NCBI GenBank assembly: GCA_946535685.1
Contig: CAMNDR010000053.1
Location: 1 to 6,636, forward strand
DNA length: 6,636 nucleotides
Direction of reading: 5' to 3'
Origin: an uncultured Clostridia bacterium
Lineage (GTDB): Bacteria; Bacillota; Clostridia; Oscillospirales; Ruminococcaceae
In this document: positions 1 to 6,209 of the stretch, in pieces
Position numbering within the stretch: position 1 is the first letter of the stretch
Layout: each line of letters starts with the position of its first letter
Notes under the pieces: model-generated
What the model saw: the letters and a program-made list of their open reading frames with translations, nothing else
The model's database searches: none
Told to the model about the DNA's origin: nothing
Position numbers and translations under genes: made by a program

Positions 1-372
1 TTCTGCATATTCCCGGATAAGATCGAAGCAGAACGAATGAATCGTACAGATCTTTGCACTGCTCAGTCCTGCCCGCTGTTCAAGGAGCCAGGTGTATTTG
101 GCATCGTCTGTCCCTGCTTCCAGGTCTGTCAATGCATCGGTCAGCGCTTTCATCAGCCGTTGTTTCATCTGGGCTGCAGCGTCGTTGGTAAATGTCACAA
201 CGACAATGCTGTCTGCCCGGACAGGCTCTGCTGCGGTATTATCAGAGAGAATGCGCAGGAGACGCTCCACGAGAACGGCGGTTTTGCCGCTTCCGGCCGC
301 CGCTGACACGATAATGCTGCGGCCTCTTGCGGAAATGGCGCTGTCCTGTTGTATGGTCCAGTCCATGGTCAT
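1..372 (-). CDS. addA: ATP-dependent helicase/nuclease subunit A (AddA), N-terminal 124 residues, cut by window edge
   Basis: AddA is the UvrD-like (SF1A) motor and nuclease subunit of AddAB, which unwinds and resects double-strand DNA breaks and loads recombination at Chi sites. Only the N-terminus is in the window. I translated the reverse complement and see, in order: a Q-motif-like WTIQQDSAI (residues 5-13), Walker A SAAAGSGKT (23-31, catalytic Lys30), motif Ia VVTFTNDAAAQMK (58-70) and the next helicase motif TIHSFC (110-115). These match the start of Bacillus AddA closely. The frame stays open to base 1, so the gene continues leftward; full AddA proteins are roughly 1,200 residues. The ATG at 372 overlaps the addB stop as ATGA, suggesting translational coupling. 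A second in-frame ATG at 366 sits 10 bases after the AAGGAGG at 383-377, against only 4 bases for the first, so the true start could be either. Confidence 0.95.
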   Translation of the reverse strand, partial: MTMDWTIQQDSAISARGRSIIVSAAAGSGKTAVLVERLLRILSDNTAAEPVRADSIVVVTFTNDAAAQMKQRLMKALTDALTDLEAGTDDAKYTWLLEQRAGLSSAKICTIHSFCFDLIREYAE

Positions 373-3300
373 GCATCCTCCTTTTCAGTCGATTCTGGTT
401 CCGGCGCACCAAATACCTCGCACAGTGCTGCCTGATGCTCTTCCTTGGTGCGGCTTTTGACGGCTGTCTGTGCTTTGCCGCAAAGATCGGCAAAGCTGCA
501 GCTTCCGCAGGGGGAGTATTCCTGATAGAGATCCGGCTTAGCTCCAACCTGGCCTTTCCGCAGTGCATCAGCCATTGAGCAGATCTTGTTCTCGACATGT
601 GCCTGCAGGTGCTGCATCTGCTGCGGATTTACAGTAAAGAGTGAATCATCCTTTTTATGTGCCATGACAGGGGAAGCGGTCTGCTGGATCTCAGGCTCCA
701 TAAATCCTGCAGTGTCCTCCAGAAGCAGTCCTTTCATGCGGTAGAACTGTTCAAGCAGTGCTTCACGGTCAACGGCTTTTTCGGAACGTTTCTGGTAATC
801 CTTGCTTTTCGGAATGCCGCTCGGCATGTAAAACACACCGCTTGGCACTGCGTTGTCATAGGCGCCGTTCTGATGCAGCGCAAACAGATAGATCAGCATC
901 TGCATATCCAGTCCGTCAGCGAGCTTCTCCGGAGACAGTGTCTTGCTTCCGGTCTTATAATCCACCACCCGCAGCAGCTTGCCCTGCGGGGTATCGCACA
1001 GATCGACACGGTCAATGCCGCCATGGCAGAGAATACTGCCATTCTGCAGAGACAGCGGAGGAAATCCCTCACGGTCTTCCCGTTCAGAAACGCTTACCTC
1101 GAAGCCGACCGGGACGAATTGTCCCTGCTGCAGTTCTTTCTGGATATGCTCAATGAGCTGCAGCAGGCTCTGACCGGCGACCCGGTAGTTAAACTGGAAA
1201 CGTCCGTCACGCCGGGTTGCATCAGAAAAATGCTTTGCAGAAAACGCCTCAGACAGCCGGCTGATCTCCTGCCTGAGCTGATTCTGAGTCAGGGAAAGAA
1301 ATTCCTGCAGATCCATGCTGCTAAGGAGCTGTTCCAGGCAATAATGCGCAAAATCTCCGCCGGTTCGAGGCGTGAGCGCATTGCGTTCCGGAACATAAAG
1401 CCGGAGCACATACTGGCAGAAATACTGGAAAGCACAGTGATAGAAGCGCTCGATCCCGGAAGGGGAGAGGATGATCTGCGGCCCGAGAAGCGGCTTCATG
1501 ACCTCTGGCTGTACCTGCATTTCCGGGGCAATATCTGCGGAAACGAGCTTTGCAAGACGGGCATGGTATACCGGATCCTGCCCGAGCAGTGAACGAAGCG
1601 CAGACAGCTCTGGCGTATCCTCCTGCAGATGGCGTACATAGTGAAAATAACCCGCAGCAAGTGTCCGCACGTAAAAGCTCACCGGAAGCGCATCTGCATG
1701 AAGCAGGATCTCCGGGTTTTCGCTGAACAGACGGCTGATCTCAAGGATCACACCGGCTGGCTCTGACGGCTCGTGCGCTGTTGTCATCTTCGGGTACGTC
1801 AGGTAGAGCTGCCCGGAAGCGGCGGCAAGTGTTTTCCGGACGGTCAGCAGTTCATCCGAGTGCAGCTCCGGCAGGAGGCGCGACAGCTTGATGTGCTGTG
1901 CTTCAAGCTGCCGCAGCTCCTCCTGCGAGAACATGCCGTCAGCGCTGACTTCTCCGGGAAATTCTGATTCCCGCACCCCCGGCACAAAAACAATCGCAGG
2001 CGAATCCAGACGAGCTGTCCGGGCATCCACGATCCGGATACAGTCAAGGGTCTGCGGCGGGGTCGAATAGCTGCAGCTTCTCAGAAGCAGTACTATGCTT
2101 TGCCGCAGAACGTCCATCGGCAGGATCCTGTCTCCGAAGCAGTCTGCCATTGTATCCAGCACGTCCATCAGCAGGTTCCAGAGCATGACGAAATCCTTCT
2201 GCCGGATGTCGTCCCATGCGGCGATCAGCTTTCGGCTCTTGTCTTTGCGCTCAAGAAGATGATGGTATAAAATGCCGCATATTTCACGGACAGAGGCGTT
2301 TTTACACTGCCTGCGCAGACGCAGGATTTCCTTGGTAAAGGTGCAGCGGAGCTCCTCAAGTGTTTTCCCGTAGAATGGCGCTGAGCGTTCGGAGATCGTC
2401 TCATTGTCCTCTGCCCAGAATGGATTTGCCCAGTCTTCCTTGTCGATATTCCAGGTGAAGCAGAAATGCTCCAGCATGGCGGCAGTTTCCGGCTCACAGC
2501 CGGAGAACGGCGATTTCAGATAGCGCAGGATCTCATCAGTGTGCCACTGATCCGCAGACAGCAGATGGAGCAGTGAGAGCACATACCGGATCAGATCAGA
2601 GTGCAGCACGGGCTTTTCCATGCTCAGATCAAAGGGTAGTGCAAACCGCACGAATGCTCGTTCGAGCAGCGGGAAATAGACATCCGGATTCTTGACTGCA
2701 ATGACGATATCGCTGCATCGGACGGTCTTGTCCGCCTGCAGCAGGCGGCAGATCTCTGCACCGATGTATTCCGCTTCCATCAGCGGATCAGATGCTTCTG
2801 CGAGATGTACATGTCCCGCATAGGGTACACTGCCGGCCTTCTGATGCAGAGCACCGCTGCCCACAGCGATCAGATCGGGATGCTTCGAGCGCACATATTC
2901 CGGACAGTATTCCCAGTCGGCCGGGATGCTGTTGTCCTTAGCGTTTTGCATCAGACTGCGGAATGTGTGGTTTCCGCCTGCAAATACACCGCTTGCACGC
3001 TGCGCCGGATCATCTGCACGGATCGCTGCCGTAACGGATGCTGCCTGCCGCAGGATGACATGCAGCATCTGATACTGGTCCCCCGTGAAGCTGTCAAACT
3101 CATCAAGATAAATGTCTGTTTTCTCAAAATAGTATTGCATTTCCGCAAGCGCAGCCGCTTCTGTCAGATCAACAAGGCTGTCGTGTCTGCCGTTTTCCTG
3201 CAGGATGCGGTCATAGGCAAGCAGAATGCAGCTCAGGTCGTGGGTCTTGTCGCTGAGCACATCCGGAAACAGAACCGAAATCTCCGCAAGCCGTTCGGCA

Positions 3301-3707
3301 CTTGCGCTTGCCTTGCGCAGCTTTGTGATGATGCCGTAAAGGGAAGCGATAAAATCCGTTGACTGCGAACGGCGCTCCATCAGGCGGAATTCCTTCCGTT
3401 CCGCACAGCTCTGCACTGCCTGATAGAGATAAAGCAGCTTTTCCTGTTCGGAAGCGTATCCTGCATTCCGTGAAGCACCGCTGCATTCCTGCAGAATATC
3501 ACGGGAAAGTGTGACAAAGCTGCAGGTATGAAGCCGATTGAACAACTGCGCACCGAGATAGCCGTACAGCTTCTTTTCAGCTTCAAAGGAGAACTGTTCC
3601 GGCACAATGATGATGGTGCGGCGGCCGGCAGTCAGACTTTCCCGAAGCTGTTCCATCAACCGTGTTGATTTTCCGCTTCCGCAGCCGCCGAGAATACAAT
3701 GCAGCAT
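369..3707 (-). CDS. addB: ATP-dependent helicase/nuclease subunit B (AddB), complete
   Basis: AddB is the partner of AddA. It carries an inactive helicase-like fold used in Chi recognition and a RecB-family nuclease that cuts one DNA strand. The 1,112-residue product is close to the usual AddB length (about 1,160). It has Walker A GGCGSGKST (residues 7-15), a degenerate Walker-B-like YLDEFDSF (200-207), and a C-terminal PD-(D/E)XK nuclease: GGDFAHYCLE (783-792, His788), GGIDRVD (896-902), VVDYKTG (914-920, Asp916 and Lys918) and QMLIY (936-940). The four iron-sulfur cysteines typical of AddB are all present: Cys758 (FYHCAFQYF) and the terminal C-x2-C-x5-C at 1067, 1070 and 1076. Nuclease and Fe-S motifs are therefore intact. 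The start is ATG 3707, preceded by AAAGGAG at 3722-3716 with 8-base spacing. That site lies inside the last codons of trmO, 4 bases separate the two genes, and addA follows with an ATGA overlap. Confidence 0.97.
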   Translation of the reverse strand: MLHCILGGCGSGKSTRLMEQLRESLTAGRRTIIIVPEQFSFEAEKKLYGYLGAQLFNRLHTCSFVTLSRDILQECSGASRNAGYASEQEKLLYLYQAVQSCAERKEFRLMERRSQSTDFIASLYGIITKLRKASASAERLAEISVLFPDVLSDKTHDLSCILLAYDRILQENGRHDSLVDLTEAAALAEMQYYFEKTDIYLDEFDSFTGDQYQMLHVILRQAASVTAAIRADDPAQRASGVFAGGNHTFRSLMQNAKDNSIPADWEYCPEYVRSKHPDLIAVGSGALHQKAGSVPYAGHVHLAEASDPLMEAEYIGAEICRLLQADKTVRCSDIVIAVKNPDVYFPLLERAFVRFALPFDLSMEKPVLHSDLIRYVLSLLHLLSADQWHTDEILRYLKSPFSGCEPETAAMLEHFCFTWNIDKEDWANPFWAEDNETISERSAPFYGKTLEELRCTFTKEILRLRRQCKNASVREICGILYHHLLERKDKSRKLIAAWDDIRQKDFVMLWNLLMDVLDTMADCFGDRILPMDVLRQSIVLLLRSCSYSTPPQTLDCIRIVDARTARLDSPAIVFVPGVRESEFPGEVSADGMFSQEELRQLEAQHIKLSRLLPELHSDELLTVRKTLAAASGQLYLTYPKMTTAHEPSEPAGVILEISRLFSENPEILLHADALPVSFYVRTLAAGYFHYVRHLQEDTPELSALRSLLGQDPVYHARLAKLVSADIAPEMQVQPEVMKPLLGPQIILSPSGIERFYHCAFQYFCQYVLRLYVPERNALTPRTGGDFAHYCLEQLLSSMDLQEFLSLTQNQLRQEISRLSEAFSAKHFSDATRRDGRFQFNYRVAGQSLLQLIEHIQKELQQGQFVPVGFEVSVSEREDREGFPPLSLQNGSILCHGGIDRVDLCDTPQGKLLRVVDYKTGSKTLSPEKLADGLDMQMLIYLFALHQNGAYDNAVPSGVFYMPSGIPKSKDYQKRSEKAVDREALLEQFYRMKGLLLEDTAGFMEPEIQQTASPVMAHKKDDSLFTVNPQQMQHLQAHVENKICSMADALRKGQVGAKPDLYQEYSPCGSCSFADLCGKAQTAVKSRTKEEHQAALCEVFGAPEPESTEKEDA
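377..383 (-). promoter_or_regulatory. ribosome binding site for addA inside the addB 3' end
   Basis: AAGGAGG read on the minus strand lies within the last codons of addB. It is 4 bases from the ATG at 372 (the ATGA overlap) and 10 bases from the in-frame ATG at 366, so it does not decide between the two. Its position means ribosomes finishing addB would be placed directly at the addA start. Confidence 0.7.
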
Positions 3708-3711
3708 AATG

Positions 3712-4410
3712 TCAGCTCCTTTCCTGTGGCAGGATGTCCACGCCTGTTACGGTAAGGCGGTCATCCTGCACATAAAAATGAATATCGAATCCTGCAAAGC
3801 ACATGCTGTAACAGCGCTGCGGATCATGCTGATAGGAGGGACGGGGATCATCCGCCAGACAGGCGATCGCCGCCTGCTGTTTATCCGGCGGAAGCATAGA
3901 GAGCAGATCAGGCGGAAAGGCAACGGACAAGCTGTGTGTCCGCAGCGCTTCGCCAAAGCTGCCGGAAGCCGCCGGGATGCTGTCAGTATACGGCAGATAT
4001 GGCTTGATATCGAGGATCGGTGTGCCGTCAAGCAGGTCTACACCGGATACCTGAAGCACCGGCCCCTCGTCCGTAAAGCAGATACCGTCCAGCTTCACGC
4101 AGGACAGGCCGATCGGATTCGGCCGGAACGGAGAGCGCGTTGCAAAGACACCGACCCGCTGATTTCCGCCAAGTCTCGGCGGGCGCACTGTCGGTGACCA
4201 GGTCTCCCGGTGCGATGCGGAAAAATCGAACAGCAGCCAGAGATGTGAATAGTCTTCGATTCCCCGGAATGCCTCCGGCACACGATATTCCGGTTCCATC
4301 ACGATGGTGCCTTTCAGCTCAGGCACACGTCCGCTCTGACGGGGAATCCCGAATTTATCTGTAAAATCAGTATGGATCACGGCAATCGGCCGGATGCTGA
4401 GCTCATGCAT
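3712..4410 (-). CDS. trmO: tRNA (N6-threonylcarbamoyladenosine(37)-N6)-methyltransferase TrmO
   Basis: TrmO (formerly YaeB/TsaA/VirR family) uses S-adenosylmethionine to methylate N6 of t6A at position 37 of threonine tRNAs, giving m6t6A and tuning decoding. The protein is cytoplasmic. Numbering from the ATG at 4410 (232 residues; E. coli TrmO has about 235), I see FGIPRQSGR (20-28), YSHLWLLFDF (54-63), the family block TVRPPRLGGNQRVGVFATR (74-92) running into SPFRPNPIGLS (93-103), VDLLDGTPILDIKPYLPY (124-141), and the C-terminal DDPRPSY (187-193). All match E. coli TrmO closely, so both the beta-barrel SAM domain and the C-terminal domain are present. A GTG three codons upstream (4419) keeps the frame open, but it overlaps the AGAGGA ribosome site at 4426-4421, so ATG 4410 with 10-base spacing is preferred. 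It is the first gene of the trmO-addB-addA operon. Confidence 0.95.
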   Translation of the reverse strand: MHELSIRPIAVIHTDFTDKFGIPRQSGRVPELKGTIVMEPEYRVPEAFRGIEDYSHLWLLFDFSASHRETWSPTVRPPRLGGNQRVGVFATRSPFRPNPIGLSCVKLDGICFTDEGPVLQVSGVDLLDGTPILDIKPYLPYTDSIPAASGSFGEALRTHSLSVAFPPDLLSMLPPDKQQAAIACLADDPRPSYQHDPQRCYSMCFAGFDIHFYVQDDRLTVTGVDILPQERS

Positions 4411-4420
4411 GAAAAACACT

Positions 4421-4426
4421 TCCTCT
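4421..4426 (-). promoter_or_regulatory. ribosome binding site that sets the trmO start
   Basis: AGAGGA read on the minus strand, 10 bases before the ATG at 4410. It abuts the in-frame GTG at 4419, leaving that GTG no room for its own ribosome site, which argues for the ATG. Confidence 0.65.
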
Positions 4427-4442
4427 GAAACAATCTGTTTTC

Positions 4443-4471
4443 ATTATAGCATAGATCTCCCCAAAATACAA
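4443..4471 (-). promoter_or_regulatory. sigma-A type promoter for the trmO-addB-addA operon
   Basis: On the minus strand a perfect -10 TATAAT (4448-4443) is preceded by TG one base upstream, making an extended -10 (TGCTATAAT). A partial -35 TTGTAT (4471-4466) lies exactly 17 bases away. Transcription would start near 4436, giving a leader of about 25 bases before the trmO ATG. The strong extended -10 compensates for the poor -35. No comparable promoter is needed inside the operon, because the gene junctions are 4 bases or overlapping. Confidence 0.75.
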
Positions 4472-4527
4472 GACCCGCTTTGTCCAGTATGTTCACGGAA
4501 AGTTTACAAATTATATCCGCAGGAAAT

Positions 4528-4556
4528 TTGCATTTCACCGTCAAATAGAGTACAAT
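4528..4556 (+). promoter_or_regulatory. candidate sigma-A type promoter for the dockerin-serpin gene
   Basis: A -35-like TTGCAT (4528-4533) and a -10-like TACAAT (4551-4556) are separated by 17 bases. The predicted start near 4563 would give a leader of roughly 48 bases. It is divergent from the trmO promoter, with 56 bases between the two -35 boxes. A small inverted repeat GAAAT-TTGC-ATTTC (4523-4536) covers the -35 and could bind a regulator, but it is short and AT-rich. The -35 matches consensus in only three of six positions. Confidence 0.5.
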
Positions 4557-4595
4557 GAAAGCAGAGGCAGCGGAGAGATGCTGCAATTCTGCAGT

Positions 4596-4603
4596 AAAGG
4601 AGG
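4596..4603 (+). promoter_or_regulatory. ribosome binding site that sets the serpin start
   Basis: AAAGGAGG sits 7 bases before the ATG at 4611. It fixes the start there rather than at the in-frame ATG 4578, which lies upstream of this site and would add 11 residues in front of an otherwise textbook signal peptide. Confidence 0.85.
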
Positions 4604-4610
4604 AATCACC

Positions 4611-6065
4611 ATGAAACTGAAACGATGGATCGCAGGCATTCTGAGCCTTGGCATGCTGGCAGCGGCACCGCTGAGCGGTTTTCCGGCTGCAGCAGAAAGT
4701 GCCGTGACAGGCGATGTAGACGGCAGCAGCGAGGTAGATCTGCTCGACCTGGTCATGCTGCAGAAATGGATGCTCGGTGCAGGGGAGCTTTCTGCGCCCG
4801 AAAATGCCGATCTGAATGCGGACAGATCGCTGGACATTTTTGACCTTGGCATCCTGAAGCAATGGCTTGTCTATGGCATAAAGCCGCATTTTTACGCCAG
4901 AAATCTGACCGACGGCATCCGGGCAGGGGACAGCAGGGGACTGGAAGCAGATGAGGAGTTCATCCTCGGCCAGACGAAATTTGCCCTCTCCTTCCTGCAG
5001 AAAACAGCGGAGGATGGCCGCAATGTGCTGGTTTCTCCCTATTCGATGACACAGGCGCTCGCTATGACTGCCAACGGTGCCAAGGGTGATACGCTCTCGG
5101 AGATGGAAAATGTGCTCGGTGGAACTTCGATCGACAAGCTAAACCGCTACCTGTATACGCAGCGCATGAACCAGCCTGATGAAGATACATGCAAACTGCT
5201 GACGGCGAATTCCATCTGGATCCGTGACGATGCTGATCGCATCCGTGTGGAAGATCCGTTCCTGCAGAAAAATGCGGATTATTACGATGCTGCTGCGTTT
5301 ATGGCGCCGTTTGATCAGACGACCGTGCGGGATATCAATACCTGGGTCGATGCAAACACGGATCATATGATCCCGAAACTGCTGAATGAGATCAAGGACG
5401 GCGAAGTCATGGCACTCATCAATGCAGTGACATTTGATGCAAAATGGGCTTCCCCCTATAGCGAATATCAGGTGCATGACGTACCCTTCACAGCCTATGA
5501 CGGAACGGAACAGACCGCAAGCATGCTCTGCGGTGAGGAGCATCTGTATCTGGAGGATGCGCATGCAGTCGGCTTCATGAAGCCGTACCAGGGCGGGCGC
5601 TATGCGTTTGCGGCACTCCTGCCGGAGGAGGGCATGACGACAACTGAGTACATCCGCAGTCTCACGCCGGAGCACCTGCACGAGCTGCTTGCAGAGCCGG
5701 TAAGTGACGGTGTTGTTATCACGCAGCTTCCGAAATTTTCGTATGATTACAGCGAGGAGCTGAGCAAGCATTTTGCGGCGATGGGCATGCCGACTGCGTT
5801 CACAGGCACTGCTGATTTCTCGGACATGGCCTGGACAGAAAGCGGCTATCTCTTCATCGGTTCGCTCCTGCAGAAAACGCATATCTCTGTGGATGAGGAC
5901 GGTACCCGTGCAGCGGCTGTCTCTGCTGTTATGATGAGCAACGATGCCTGCTTTTTAGGAGAGCCCAAGGAGGTCATTCTTGACCGTCCGTTTGTTTACT
6001 GCATTGTCGACAGGGAAACTTCGCTGCCGGTGTTCATCGGAACGCTGGAGAAGCTGGAAACCTAA
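4611..6065 (+). CDS. secreted dockerin-serpin: N-terminal type I dockerin plus serpin protease inhibitor domain
   Basis: The product is predicted to be exported, to attach to a cohesin-bearing scaffold (cellulosome or cell surface) and to trap a target protease by the serpin suicide mechanism. The 484 residues begin with a Sec signal peptide (KLKRW, hydrophobic core, likely cut after Ala28 in PAAAES). A type I dockerin spans about 34-89 with two calcium loops: Asp35, Asp37, Ser39, Asp43, Asp46, and Asp67, Asn69, Asp71, Asp75, Asp78; each loop is followed by a helix (LQKWML, LKQWL). A short linker leads to a serpin fold (about 113-484): NVLVSPYSMTQALAMTANGA (138-157), INTWVDANT (242-250), LINAVTFDAKW (269-279), ALLPEEG (335-341), the hinge DEDGTRAAAVSA (428-439) and the closing DRPFVYCIVD (458-467) and VFIGTLEKL. 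The Ala-rich hinge supports real inhibition. The reactive loop is unusual (see findings). Dockerin-bearing serpins are known in cellulosomal Clostridium and Ruminococcus. The target protease cannot be read from sequence. Confidence 0.93.
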   Translation: MKLKRWIAGILSLGMLAAAPLSGFPAAAESAVTGDVDGSSEVDLLDLVMLQKWMLGAGELSAPENADLNADRSLDIFDLGILKQWLVYGIKPHFYARNLTDGIRAGDSRGLEADEEFILGQTKFALSFLQKTAEDGRNVLVSPYSMTQALAMTANGAKGDTLSEMENVLGGTSIDKLNRYLYTQRMNQPDEDTCKLLTANSIWIRDDADRIRVEDPFLQKNADYYDAAAFMAPFDQTTVRDINTWVDANTDHMIPKLLNEIKDGEVMALINAVTFDAKWASPYSEYQVHDVPFTAYDGTEQTASMLCGEEHLYLEDAHAVGFMKPYQGGRYAFAALLPEEGMTTTEYIRSLTPEHLHELLAEPVSDGVVITQLPKFSYDYSEELSKHFAAMGMPTAFTGTADFSDMAWTESGYLFIGSLLQKTHISVDEDGTRAAAVSAVMMSNDACFLGEPKEVILDRPFVYCIVDRETSLPVFIGTLEKLET

Positions 6066-6097
6066 GGAAGGGCTCAGACAGCCATTTTCCTATTCTA

Positions 6098-6130
6098 AAA
6101 GCACTGTAGTATCAATTTGTTCAGTGCTTT
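6098..6130 (+). terminator. hairpin after the serpin gene, possible weak terminator
   Basis: AAAGCACTG (6098-6106) and CAGTGCTTT (6122-6130) pair perfectly over 9 bases around a 15-base loop, starting 33 bases after the serpin stop. The position suits a rho-independent terminator, but the downstream tract is only TTT followed by CC and the loop is long, so termination may be inefficient or conditional. Read-through into the hydrolase gene is possible. Confidence 0.4.
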
Positions 6131-6153
6131 CCTAAGTGCATGATAGATTACAT

Positions 6154-6184
6154 CTCACAGTGCTGCGGGGTATGGCACTGTGAG
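6154..6184 (+). promoter_or_regulatory. perfect 10-bp inverted repeat upstream of the hydrolase gene (operator or leader hairpin)
   Basis: CTCACAGTGC (6154-6163) and GCACTGTGAG (6175-6184) are exact reverse complements with an 11-base loop. No T tract follows, so it is not a simple terminator. It ends 8 bases before the AAGGAG (6193-6198) of the next gene. It could be a transcription factor operator or an RNA hairpin controlling translation, and it shares the CAGTGC/GCACTG word with the hairpin just upstream. Its role is unknown. Confidence 0.45.
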
Positions 6185-6209
6185 GCAACAGGAAGGAGAC
6201 AAGAAGACA

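Noticed and set aside
657..1592. A 311-codon plus-strand open frame opposite addB
   Set aside because: It is fully antisense to the conserved nuclease and Fe-S region of addB, shows no recognisable motif, and its composition follows from the complementary codons of addB.
2805..3362. A 185-codon plus-strand open frame opposite addB
   Set aside because: Antisense to well-conserved addB sequence, with no family motif or convincing ribosome site.
3607..4197. A 196-codon plus-strand open frame spanning the addB start and most of trmO
   Set aside because: It runs opposite the addB Walker A and the TrmO signature blocks, which are clearly the coding strand.
4578..4610. Upstream ATG at 4578 as the serpin start
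   Set aside because: It adds 11 residues before a normal signal peptide and lies upstream of the strong AAAGGAGG that serves ATG 4611.
4377..4889. A 170-codon minus-strand open frame across the divergent promoter region and the dockerin
   Set aside because: It covers both promoters and runs antisense to the signal peptide and dockerin; no family resemblance.
5139..5882. A 247-codon minus-strand open frame opposite the serpin
   Set aside because: The plus strand encodes an uninterrupted serpin domain; the opposite frame has no recognisable domain.
6117..6149. Possible promoter for the hydrolase (TTGTTC or TTCAGT with TAGATT)
   Set aside because: Either the spacing (21 bases) or the -35 match is poor; I could not support a specific promoter here.
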